DNA from: Calothrix sp. NIES-4101
GTDB taxonomy: Bacteria > Cyanobacteriota > Cyanobacteriia > Cyanobacteriales > Nostocaceae
Reading direction: 5' to 3'
DNA: 64,000 bases
NCBI GenBank assembly: GCA_004296455.1
Contig: AP018280.1
Span: 992,001-1,056,000, forward strand
Shown piece after piece: positions 48,068 to 56,937 of the stretch (position 1 is the first letter of the stretch; every line of letters starts with the position of its first letter). The position numbers and the translations under genes were made by a program. The notes under the pieces were generated by a model. The model made no database searches. It was not told the origin of the DNA and saw only the letters and a program-made list of their open reading frames with translations.

Positions 48068-48679
48068 ATGGAAAAAAGAAAGAATCAAAGATTAGCTATC
48101 TCAAATTTCATCCCACGTTTGCCAGGTATAACAGCCTTAATTGCTGCTGTTGTTGCTCTGTTTGTGCTGCTGGGAGGGACATTTGAATCAGCTTTGGCAT
48201 CACAACCTAATGCTGAATCAGAAATTGAACAATTAACGGTTTGCTATGCCTTGGGAACTGATGCGATTGGTAAAGGAGATGTCCAAGCAGGAAAGAATAT
48301 CTATCGGGATTGTTTTACTGAAGATGCAACCATAACAGCTATTTTCCCTGATGGAGGGCAGGCAACATACACCGGGACAAATGCCTGGGGAGATTTTGTG
48401 GCTTCGGTATTCCGAGGGAATGGTTATGTGGCTACGCAACATCTGATTGGCACAATCAATATTGCAGTTCAGGGTAATAATGCAAAAATGACTTCTTATC
48501 TACACGCGACACACAAACGTTCGGAGACTAGCATTGATGTCGCTAATGGTACTTATGAAGATGAAGTCGTCAAACAAAACGGGCGTTGGAAAATTCGCCG
48601 TCGTACACTAAAACTAATCACCTTCCTAAACTTGTCTTCTCCGCCGAGTACTGTTCGCTTAAGCATTCCTTCTCGTTAG
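48068..48679 (+). CDS. Exported NTF2/SnoaL-like protein
   Basis: 203 residues. A basic N-terminus (EKRKNQRLAIS) and hydrophobic segment (~20-40, ITALIAAVVALFVLLGG) ending ALASQ look like a signal peptide. The mature part has an NTF2/SnoaL-like cone fold: EIEQLTVCYALGTDAIGKGD, YRDCFTEDATITAIF, HLIGTINIAVQGNNAKMTSY and the closing EDEVVKQNGRWKIRRRTL. The fold is used by small enzymes and binding proteins, and the role here is unknown. Its start has a strong ribosome-binding site. A counterpart would have been present in the duplicated segment next to copy 1 but is gone there. Confidence 0.8.
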   Translation: MEKRKNQRLAISNFIPRLPGITALIAAVVALFVLLGGTFESALASQPNAESEIEQLTVCYALGTDAIGKGDVQAGKNIYRDCFTEDATITAIFPDGGQATYTGTNAWGDFVASVFRGNGYVATQHLIGTINIAVQGNNAKMTSYLHATHKRSETSIDVANGTYEDEVVKQNGRWKIRRRTLKLITFLNLSSPPSTVRLSIPSR

Positions 48680-48712
48680 TCAACAGCAATACCTTATATT
48701 CGTAAATCAAAA

Positions 48713-48742
48713 CCCTGTCCTCATATTTAATTGAGGGCGGGG
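48713..48742 (+). terminator. Hairpin after the NTF2-like gene
   Basis: An 11-bp stem (ccctgtcctca / tgagggcgggg, two G-U pairs) with an 8-base loop, about 35 bases after the stop codon. There is no T-tail, so it may be a stability hairpin rather than a classical terminator. Confidence 0.5.
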
Positions 48743-48856
48743 TGATACCAATTGGCAATCCGCAATAGAATAACCAAGAGTGAAAGAAACTTTTTAGTTA
48801 GCTTTAGCTACTAAACACATTGATGCGAACGCTAATTGAATGAGGTATTGTTGTCG

Positions 48857-50545
48857 ATGCCACTATCTGTTGTGTCTATCCCCACGAAAAAAAAGAAACC
48901 GTCCCTTGTCTTGACGCTTTCGGTTGCTGGTGCTTTAGTTATTGGTGGTGTAGCTGCATATTGGTTAATCACTCAAGGTAAACCATTATCTAGAGATTTA
49001 CCCCCGGCAGCAAATGTAATTCCTCAAGATGCTCTCTTTACAGTTTCTCTGACAACTGATACCAAGCAATGGAAACGTCTACATGAGTTTGGGAATAAGG
49101 AAGTTCAAGCCGAACTCGATCAAAATTTAGTCCAGTTACGCGATCGCTTTTTAACTAATAACGGTTACGATTTCCAAAAAGATATTGCTCCTTGGGTGGG
49201 AGAAGAAATTACTCTCGCAGTGCTTGCACCTGAAGTCACCAAACCACCAGCTAAACCTGTTGCTACCGATGGGCAAGTAGCCAATAGCCAGCAGATGATG
49301 ATGGTGTTACCCATTAAAAATCCCCAAAATGCGAAAAATATCCTTACTCAATTGAAAGCACCCCAAGGTGGAAATTGGAGCGATCGCAATTATCATAATC
49401 TTGTGATTAAAGAAAGTGAAGCTAAGACTGGGGAAAAGTTTTCTGCAACTGTGATTGATAATAAGTTTGTTGTCATTACCGATAACGCCAAAGCTACAGA
49501 AAAAGCGATTGATGCTTATACAACAAAAACATCCCTCTCCACAGTCCCAGGTTTAGCTGCAAATTTTCCCAAAGTTGCAAATTATCAACCTTTTGCTCAG
49601 TTTTACATCAATGTACCCACAAGCGCGAAAATTGCCAGCGCTGCACCAAATCGACAGCTACCTGCTCAAGTTTTAACGCAACTACAAAATAATCAAGGAT
49701 TAGCAGGGACAGTTTTTTTAGAAAATCAAGGTATTCGTCTCAAGGGCGTTTCCTGGCTGAATCCCAGCAGTCAGAGAACCCTGGCAGTTGAAAATAAAGC
49801 TGGTGAAATGCAAAAACGTATTCCGCCTGAAACTCTGATGATGCTCTCAGGGAGCAACTTACAACGTGCTTGGGCTGATTATGTTTCCACATCTCAAGGT
49901 AATCCATTGTCTCCAATTGCACCAGAACAATTGCGTGCAAATTTTAAATCATTGACTAACATGGATTTGGAACGGGATTTACTGAGTTGGATGGGTAATG
50001 AATATTCTCTATCGGTGGTTCCGGTAGTTTCAAAAGTAGGTGCAGATGAGAATTTTCGGGCAGCCTTAATGTTGATGGTGAAAGTCAGCAATAAAAACAG
50101 GGCAGAAGCTGCAATTAAACAATTAGATGAGGTAATGCAGAGCCAATATCAGTTTCGGCTTGAGGAACAAAAGATTGCTGGTAAAACAGTTACTAACTGG
50201 ATTGGTACCTTTGGCACCCTCACAGCAAGTCATGGTTGGTTAGATGATAGAGTGGCATTTTTGACAATCGGCGCTCCCATAACTGAAAAAATTTTGACTC
50301 AATCGGGTAATTCCTTAGCAAATGCGAGGGAATTTCAAAAAACCTTACCATCCCTAAATCCTGCAAATGGGCAATTTTATTTAGATGTCGATCGCACTCA
50401 GAAAAATTTTCCCCTACCACTATTATTCCCAAAGCAACAAGCATTATTAGCAGCCACACGTTCTATTGGTATTACTAGTGCAATCAGTGACAATCGTAGC
50501 ACCCGCTATGATATTTTTGTCTCGCTGAAACAGTCAGAGAAATAG
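48857..50545 (+). CDS. DUF3352 family membrane-anchored protein
   Basis: 562 residues from ATG 48857, which has a gaggt ribosome-binding site; an in-frame TTG 21 bases earlier is weaker. A basic stretch (PTKKKKPS) is followed by one N-terminal span (~22-42, VAGALVIGGVAAYWLI). A long extracytoplasmic part follows, with PPAANVIPQDALFTVSLTT, IAPWVGEEITLAVLAP, MMMVLPIKNPQNAKNIL and ISDNRSTRYDIFVSL. This pattern is the cyanobacterial DUF3352 family, function unknown. A 75-bp piece of codons ~72-97 also lies at 42188-42262. Confidence 0.85.
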   Translation: MPLSVVSIPTKKKKPSLVLTLSVAGALVIGGVAAYWLITQGKPLSRDLPPAANVIPQDALFTVSLTTDTKQWKRLHEFGNKEVQAELDQNLVQLRDRFLTNNGYDFQKDIAPWVGEEITLAVLAPEVTKPPAKPVATDGQVANSQQMMMVLPIKNPQNAKNILTQLKAPQGGNWSDRNYHNLVIKESEAKTGEKFSATVIDNKFVVITDNAKATEKAIDAYTTKTSLSTVPGLAANFPKVANYQPFAQFYINVPTSAKIASAAPNRQLPAQVLTQLQNNQGLAGTVFLENQGIRLKGVSWLNPSSQRTLAVENKAGEMQKRIPPETLMMLSGSNLQRAWADYVSTSQGNPLSPIAPEQLRANFKSLTNMDLERDLLSWMGNEYSLSVVPVVSKVGADENFRAALMLMVKVSNKNRAEAAIKQLDEVMQSQYQFRLEEQKIAGKTVTNWIGTFGTLTASHGWLDDRVAFLTIGAPITEKILTQSGNSLANAREFQKTLPSLNPANGQFYLDVDRTQKNFPLPLLFPKQQALLAATRSIGITSAISDNRSTRYDIFVSLKQSEK

Positions 50546-50675
50546 GAGAGCGTTGTCAATATCATGTCCAGTTAAATACTTATCATTAAGACTGATACAG
50601 AGACTTAGAGATGGGGATGTGGAGAAATCTTAACGTAAGTAATGAGACGGGCATGATATGAAATCTAAGATATAT

Positions 50676-52925
50676 TTAATCTATTATGGGCATATTCTTT
50701 GAAGCAATCAGAGTAAAATAAAAATTACTACCTTTTCCTAATTCTGATTCAGCCCAAATATTACCACCATGACGTTCGACAATTTTTTTACAAATTGCTA
50801 AACCAATACCAGTTCCGGGAAATTCTCTAGTGGTATGTAAGCGCCGAAAGATTTCAAAAATACGGTTGAAGTATTGGGATTTTATGCCGATACCATTGTC
50901 TTGGATAGAAAATAGCCAATATTTTGATCCTTGATTAATTTGATGTGATTTTGAACGATAGGATTGGGGGATTATTTGCTGATTATTATTATTAATATTA
51001 TTTAGAGATGAAATATCTGCTTCTAATTCAACAGCACGAATAAATATTTGCGGGTTTTCGGAGCCACGAAATTTGATGGCGTTACTAATTAGGTTTTGAA
51101 ATAACTGTAATAACTGAGTTTGATCAGCAGTAATAGTTGGTAATAGATCGTAACTAATTGTGGCATGATTTTCTGTGATCGCAATGCGTAAGTTATCGCT
51201 AACTTGGGTGATAATTGTATTACAATCAACACAAGTTGGATGTAATTCTCGATTCCCAACACGCGAATAATCAAGTAAAGCTTTGATTAATTGCCGCATC
51301 CGCTCTGCACCATCAACTATATAGTTCATATACTCACTAGCAGTTGCATCTAGATAAGAACTATATTCTTCATGTAAGAACTGGGTATAAGCAGTTATTG
51401 CTCGTAGAGGTTCCTGCAAATCGTGCGAGGCTATATCCGCAAAATGTTCAAGTTCCCGATTAGAATGTTCTAATTCTTCATTCAATCTTTGCAATTCTTT
51501 TGTTCTTTCTGCAACTTTAATTTCTAAAGTTTCTTTTGCTTGGATTAGTTCTGCTTCAACTTGTTTTTTGTTAGTAATATCAGTCAGGGAGCCAACAGCA
51601 CGAATAGGAATTTCTTGCTCGTCCCAAAGTGCTTTTCCTCGTACTAATAGCCATTTGTAAGTGCCATCTCGACAACGCATTCGGTACTCACAACTATAGT
51701 GAGAGGTTTGACGATTTACATGGGCATCGAAGGCTGACATTAATTTGAATCTGTCTTCAGGATAAACTAGATGAACCCATTCATCAAAATCATAAATTTC
51801 ATGCTCTGCATATCCTAAAATTTCTAAACAACGTGGAGAAATAAAATACTGATTTGTTTGTAAATCATGATCCCAAATTCCATCATTACTACCATTAATT
51901 GCTAACTGCCAACGTTCCTCTTGTTTTTGTAAGGCAATTTCTGCGAGTTTATGGGCGGTAATATCTTGAAAAAAAATCGATAAACCATCTGGGGAAGGAT
52001 AAATGCGATTTTCATACCAGCGTTGCCAAGGAGGATAATATTCTTGTATATGCACTAATTCCTGTTTTATCATTGCTTGGTGATAAGCTTGATAAAATTT
52101 ATATCTAATTCCTTCGGGAAACACTTCCCAGATGTTTTTACCAATTAGAGATTCAGGAAGATGATTAAATAGTTCTCCAGCTTTTTGATTAACATAGGTA
52201 TAATTCCAGTTTTGATCTAGCGCCACAAAAGCATCGGTAGTACTTTCCAAGAAACTAATAATCTTGGCGTGAGCAGCTTTTTTCTCCAGAGCTAATGTTT
52301 CATAAGATAATTTTTTATTAATGAAAATTTCATTTTGCAGCAACTTATAAATTAATCCCAGGATTAGTATCGCTAAAATAGTCCCTAAACTCACAAATAA
52401 TATAACTTGGTAAACACTGTTTTCTGTTGTTGCTGTTCGCTTGATTAGCGACATTTTTTCAGTGTTTTTCAGATCGCGAATTTGCTGAACTTCATCTGTG
52501 ATCCGGATTTGATATACTCGATTCGGAGTGTTTTGTTTAATTAGGCGTAACGACTCATCAATTAAAGTAAATTCGCGATCGACTAAATTTTCAATCTCTG
52601 ATAACCGATGTTGTTGGGATAAATTATCTCTGGTTAATTTGCTTAATCTTTGAAAAGATTGACGTATTTCTAATCTTTCTTTTTGGATAAGCTGAAGATA
52701 GCTATCTTTGTTGGTTACTATTAAACCCCGTCTGCCATTCTCAACTAAACTCAGTGCATGATCGAGATGTTCTAAATTTAGCAGTACTTCATAGGTATGA
52801 AGCACCGATTGTTTATCTTCTTGTAATTGTTTCAGGCTCCAAAAAGATGCCAAGCTCATTCCTGATAGCAGGACTAATGCAAGTGAAAAGCCACTAGCAA
52901 CAAATTTTTCTGATAATCTCTTCAT
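50676..52925 (-). CDS. CHASE3-PAS-PAS sensor histidine kinase
   Basis: 749 residues. Two membrane spans (about 10-30 and 170-195) flank a CHASE3-type helical sensor (LQEDKQSVLHTYEVLLNLEHLD, then GRRGLIVTNKDSYLQLIQ). Then come two PAS domains (~225-330 and 335-455; YSCEYRMRCRDGTYKWLLVRG), a coiled coil (ERTKELQRLNEELEHSN) and a phytochrome-type HisKA (FADIASHDLQEPLRAITAY, His conserved). HATPase motifs are NAIKF, IQDNGIGI and GTGIGLAICKKIVERHGG. It is divergent from the hybrid kinase at 53097, whose HisKA has the same ASHDLQEPLR type. Input signal unknown. Confidence 0.93.
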   Translation of the reverse strand: MKRLSEKFVASGFSLALVLLSGMSLASFWSLKQLQEDKQSVLHTYEVLLNLEHLDHALSLVENGRRGLIVTNKDSYLQLIQKERLEIRQSFQRLSKLTRDNLSQQHRLSEIENLVDREFTLIDESLRLIKQNTPNRVYQIRITDEVQQIRDLKNTEKMSLIKRTATTENSVYQVILFVSLGTILAILILGLIYKLLQNEIFINKKLSYETLALEKKAAHAKIISFLESTTDAFVALDQNWNYTYVNQKAGELFNHLPESLIGKNIWEVFPEGIRYKFYQAYHQAMIKQELVHIQEYYPPWQRWYENRIYPSPDGLSIFFQDITAHKLAEIALQKQEERWQLAINGSNDGIWDHDLQTNQYFISPRCLEILGYAEHEIYDFDEWVHLVYPEDRFKLMSAFDAHVNRQTSHYSCEYRMRCRDGTYKWLLVRGKALWDEQEIPIRAVGSLTDITNKKQVEAELIQAKETLEIKVAERTKELQRLNEELEHSNRELEHFADIASHDLQEPLRAITAYTQFLHEEYSSYLDATASEYMNYIVDGAERMRQLIKALLDYSRVGNRELHPTCVDCNTIITQVSDNLRIAITENHATISYDLLPTITADQTQLLQLFQNLISNAIKFRGSENPQIFIRAVELEADISSLNNINNNNQQIIPQSYRSKSHQINQGSKYWLFSIQDNGIGIKSQYFNRIFEIFRRLHTTREFPGTGIGLAICKKIVERHGGNIWAESELGKGSNFYFTLIASKNMPIID

Positions 52926-53096
52926 GGTGGATTTTCAGGAACTTAGCTAAAATGGTGACAGATGGTAATCAGATTGTAACCATATTCACATAAGTATCTT
53001 GAGAATTAGAATACATAACTTTTCGCTTCTCTGTAGCTGTTATGCAACATTCGTAACATAGACTAATAAGATTATTGAATTTAATAACTAACCCAA

Positions 53097-56060
53097 ATGG
53101 CTGAATTAATTTTAATCGTTGATGATGATACTGTGACGAGAAGACAGTTGCGAGAATTACTTCAGCAAGCAGGATATTCCGTCACAGAAGCAAGTGATGG
53201 TGAAGAAGCATTAGATGTTTATCAACAATTAAAGCCAGATATGGTGTTGTTAGATGCTTTGATGGTACGCATGGATGGTTTTACTTGCTGCCAGATGTTA
53301 CGTAATCTTGAAAACAATCAAGCTATTTATAGTAGTTCTAATACTCAATCTAATACTCAATCTAGTATTCAATCTAATATTCCGATTTTAATGCTTACAG
53401 TTCTATCCGATCAAAATTCAGTGGATAGAGCTTTTGCGGCTGGTGCTACCGACTATATTACTAAACCAATCCACTGGCAGGTATTACGCCAGCGTGTACG
53501 CCATTTGCTTGAAAGTAAACGCACGATGGAGGAATTGCATTATCAAACTGAACAGGCAAAACGACGCGAAGCCCAATTAATCATTGCATTACAGTCAGCA
53601 CAAATGGGCATTTGGGACTGGGATATTGTCAACGATCGCGTGATCTGGTCAGATAATAAAGAGGCACTATTTGGTTTAGAAAAAGGCTCTTTTGCAGGGA
53701 CTTACGAGTCTTTTTTACGTTCTGTCTACCCACAGGATCGCGATTTAGTCATCAGTGCGATTCAACGTGCCATGGAAGAGGCTAGAGAGTACGACATCGA
53801 ATTTCGGACATTATTGCCTGATGAGAGTATTCGCTGGATTGCGAGCAAGGGTGTCGTGTTTTACGATGATGCAGGTGTCCCTGTTGCCATGTCTGGAGTG
53901 GATACAGATATTACCAAGCGTAAAGAGGCTGAATCTGCCTTGGAAGCATATGCCAATCGCCAAGCATTGGTAGCAGAATTGAGTCAATTAGCCCTAGCTG
54001 GAATTGATTTGACAACATTAATGCAGCAAGCAGTAAATGCGATCGCATCATGTTTAGCAGTTGATTTCTGCAATGTTTTAGAATTGCAAGAAGGCGAAAA
54101 TAATCTTTTATTGCGGGTTGGGGTAGGTTGGCAACCAGAATTACTCGGCAAAGCCCAAATAAATTCTCAATTTACCCAGACATTACTAGCTAACGAAAGT
54201 TTTCTTGTTGACGATTTTACGACGGAAACCCGTTTTATCCCCCCAAATTTACTTGCTTCCCATAATATAGTTAGCTGTGCCAGTGTTTTAATTCATGGAA
54301 AAGAACGCCCATTTGGGGTTTTAGGGGCATATGGGACGACACCCCGTGATTTTAGTCGCGATGAAATCTATTTTTTGCAAGCTATTGCCAATGTCCTGGC
54401 AGCTGCCATAGAACGTAGATTCACAGAAGAGAGACTACGTCAAAGTGAAGAAAGGTTTCAAATTGTTGCTCAAGCAACAAATGATGTCATTTGGGACTGG
54501 GATTTAGAAACTAATTGCTGGTGGTGGAATGAAAATGTCCAGACTTTGTTTGGTTATTCCCCGTCAGATATTGACCCTTATGTAACTTGGTGGCGCGATC
54601 GCATTCACCCCAAAGATAAGCGCCGCATTATATCAGATATTCAAAGTGCTATTGATCATAAACAACAAGTATGGTCAAATGAATATCGCTTTCGTTGTGC
54701 CGATGATTCCTATGCTTATATTTTTGACCGTGCCTACGTGGTTCGCAATAGTGCCGGTAAACCAATACGTGTGATTGGGGCAATGATGGATATGTCCGAA
54801 CGCAAGCGGGTACAAGAACAATTACAGCGTCAAAACTTGCGATCGCAATTATTCGCAGACTTTACCCTCAAGATTCGCCAATCATTACAAATTGAAGAAA
54901 TTTTGCGTACTAGCGTCAACGAAGTCCAAAAATTACTCAACTCCGACCGGGTAATCATGTTACGATTCCGTAACACTACTACGGTGACAGTAGTGCAAGA
55001 AGCAGTAAAAACAGGCTTTCCCGAAGTTTTAGGTAGAGAAATTGTTGATCCTTGTTTTGGAGAAGAATACCTCGATAAATACCGTCAAGGACACATTAGT
55101 GCGATTGCAAACATTGCCGAATCCAATATTCAACCTTGCTATCGGTCATTTTTGCAACAATTAGCCGTCCAAGCCAATCTCGTTGTGCCAATTTTACTGC
55201 AAAATCATCTTTGGGGATTTTTAATTGCCCATCAATGCAGTCATCCTCGTGTCTGGACAACTTGGGAAATCGAGCTACTGCGGCAATTAGCAGATCAAAT
55301 CGGCATAGCTCTTGCTCAAGCCAAATTACTCGAACAAGAAACCCTACAACGCCAAGAACTCGCCCGTTCCAATGAAGAGTTACAACAATTTGCCTTCATT
55401 GCTTCCCACGATTTACAGGAACCGTTGCGAAAAATCAAAGCATTTGGTGACAGGCTCAAAGTTACCTGTGAAGGTATTCTTCCCGAACGAGCCAACGACT
55501 ATCTCGAACGGATACTGAATGCTAGCCAGCGAATGCAAGCATTGATTGACGACTTATTAACGCTATCGCGGGTGACAACTAGGGCACAACCATTTGTAGA
55601 GATTAATTTGTGGCAAATTACCCAAGAAGTTTTATCTGATTTAGAAGTGCGTATCCAGCAAAGTCATGGCAAAATCGAACTTAGTCATTTACCAATAATT
55701 AAGGGAGACCCGTTACAAATAAGACAACTATTACAAAATTTAATCGGTAATGCCCTCAAGTTTCATCTGCCTGACAAAGTACCCATTGTGAGTATTTACA
55801 GCGAAATGACTACGGGTGAAAATGGCGAAGAAATATGTCACCTCACAGTTGAAGATAACGGGATTGGATTCGATGAAAAATATTGCGATCGCATTTTCCA
55901 AGTGTTCCAACGTTTACACGGGCGCAGCGAATACGAAGGTACAGGTATTGGTTTAGCTATTTGCCGTAAAATTGTCGAGCGCCACCAAGGAAATATTACT
56001 GTCCAAAGTCAACCCGGACAAGGTACAAAATTTATTGTCGCTTTACCGAGCCATACTTAA
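53097..56060 (+). CDS. Receiver-PAS-GAF-PAS-GAF histidine kinase
   Basis: 987 residues, cytoplasmic. An N-terminal receiver (1-147; acidic LIVDDDTVTR, phospho-Asp in MVLLDALMVRMDG, Lys in YITKPIHW) is followed by PAS (~160-280), GAF (~290-450), PAS (~455-575) and GAF (~590-755). HisKA (FIASHDLQEPLRKIKAFGD) and HATPase (LIGNALKFH, VEDNGIGF, GTGIGLAICRKIVERHQG) complete it. The GAFs show no chromophore-binding Cys in the phytochrome position. The receiver carries a 12-bp tandem repeat insertion (SNTQ-type units; see 53337-53384). ATG 53097 is 171 bases from the divergent kinase, so the pair may share a promoter region. Confidence 0.93.
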   Translation: MAELILIVDDDTVTRRQLRELLQQAGYSVTEASDGEEALDVYQQLKPDMVLLDALMVRMDGFTCCQMLRNLENNQAIYSSSNTQSNTQSSIQSNIPILMLTVLSDQNSVDRAFAAGATDYITKPIHWQVLRQRVRHLLESKRTMEELHYQTEQAKRREAQLIIALQSAQMGIWDWDIVNDRVIWSDNKEALFGLEKGSFAGTYESFLRSVYPQDRDLVISAIQRAMEEAREYDIEFRTLLPDESIRWIASKGVVFYDDAGVPVAMSGVDTDITKRKEAESALEAYANRQALVAELSQLALAGIDLTTLMQQAVNAIASCLAVDFCNVLELQEGENNLLLRVGVGWQPELLGKAQINSQFTQTLLANESFLVDDFTTETRFIPPNLLASHNIVSCASVLIHGKERPFGVLGAYGTTPRDFSRDEIYFLQAIANVLAAAIERRFTEERLRQSEERFQIVAQATNDVIWDWDLETNCWWWNENVQTLFGYSPSDIDPYVTWWRDRIHPKDKRRIISDIQSAIDHKQQVWSNEYRFRCADDSYAYIFDRAYVVRNSAGKPIRVIGAMMDMSERKRVQEQLQRQNLRSQLFADFTLKIRQSLQIEEILRTSVNEVQKLLNSDRVIMLRFRNTTTVTVVQEAVKTGFPEVLGREIVDPCFGEEYLDKYRQGHISAIANIAESNIQPCYRSFLQQLAVQANLVVPILLQNHLWGFLIAHQCSHPRVWTTWEIELLRQLADQIGIALAQAKLLEQETLQRQELARSNEELQQFAFIASHDLQEPLRKIKAFGDRLKVTCEGILPERANDYLERILNASQRMQALIDDLLTLSRVTTRAQPFVEINLWQITQEVLSDLEVRIQQSHGKIELSHLPIIKGDPLQIRQLLQNLIGNALKFHLPDKVPIVSIYSEMTTGENGEEICHLTVEDNGIGFDEKYCDRIFQVFQRLHGRSEYEGTGIGLAICRKIVERHQGNITVQSQPGQGTKFIVALPSHT
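53337..53384 (+). repeat. In-frame 12-bp tandem repeat, four units, within receiver domain
   Basis: Four 12-base units (tctaatactcaa, tctaatactcaa, tctagtattcaa, tctaatattccg) encode SNTQ-SNTQ-SSIQ-SNIP. They sit between the receiver's third helix and the ILMLTVLSD strand, where other receivers are compact. The length is a multiple of three, so the frame is kept. It is probably a flexible surface loop that can change by slippage. Confidence 0.85.
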
Positions 56061-56475
56061 AATTGTGTAAAATATTACTTGTGTTTTCTTCAGTATATGT
56101 CCAGTCAACAACCGTAGAAAACCCATTGTCATACTTTATTTTTAACACCTGACTTGTTTGTTCATGTAGATACAGGTAAGCTATGGAACGTAGAAGGTAT
56201 GGTTGATTCAGGCTCAAATGATATTAATTGTAATTGGCTGCATAAACCTTCGTAAATTCCTGTAAATATAATAAATAAGTATTCATTCTAAGAAGCACTA
56301 CTTCGATGAACAACTATTTACATTTGGCGAGTTATTGGAGGTTTCTATTTTTTGTGCTTGGGAATGTTTCTTTTACTTGCAATAAATGGTAATAGAAATA
56401 TATTAATATTGACTTTTTCATTGCGATTTAATGCTGAATTAATACTTTTGTCCCCCCAGCAGGAGAAAATATATA
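56061..56475. other. 415-base intergenic region before the response regulator operon
   Basis: AT-rich and gene-free. Runs such as tttttcattg and taatatatt near 56395-56425 could hold the promoter for the two downstream genes. An aggag ribosome-binding site (56461-56465) precedes the GTG start at 56476. Frames on both strands are short and not protein-like. Confidence 0.5.
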
Positions 56476-56922
56476 GTGAAGGGTCGGCAAACAACCGTCA
56501 GAATTTTATTAGCAGATGATGACGAGGATGATTGCATGTTAGCGCGCGAGGCATTGGCGGAAAGTCAATTGTCAAGTGAGCTTTGTGTGGTTAAAGACGG
56601 TGAGGAATTATTAGATTACTTATACCATCGCGGTGAATATGCCAATCCAGACAATTATCCCCGCCCCAGCTTGATTTTGCTAGACTTGAATATGCCTAAA
56701 AAAGACGGTTGTGAGGCGCTCAAGGAGATAAAAAATGACCCGAAACTTAGACAAATACCAGTCATTGTCCTGACAACATCAAAAGCGGAAGAAGACATCT
56801 CTCGGACATATCATTTAGGTGCAAATTCGTTCATCATTAAACCAATGAATTTTCTCTCATTAGTCAAAGTGATGCAAACCATCGCTAAGTATTGGCTGGA
56901 AATCGTAGAATTACCACTTTAA
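56476..56922 (+). CDS. CheY/Rcp-like single-domain response regulator
   Basis: 148 residues, receiver domain only. Acidic pocket in ILLADDDEDD, phospho-Asp in LILLDLNMPKKDG, switch Thr/Ser in VLTTSKAEED and Lys in FIIKPMNFLSL. The pattern with YLYHRGEYANPDNYPRPS before the Asp is that of Rcp1-like regulators found next to phytochrome-like kinases. The start is GTG 56476, with aggag ten bases upstream. The gene is 15 bases from the next one, so they form an operon. A partner is probably one of the neighbouring HisKA (ASHDLQEPLR) kinases. Confidence 0.92.
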   Translation: MKGRQTTVRILLADDDEDDCMLAREALAESQLSSELCVVKDGEELLDYLYHRGEYANPDNYPRPSLILLDLNMPKKDGCEALKEIKNDPKLRQIPVIVLTTSKAEEDISRTYHLGANSFIIKPMNFLSLVKVMQTIAKYWLEIVELPL

Positions 56923-56937
56923 TTTGGGGAGGCAATC

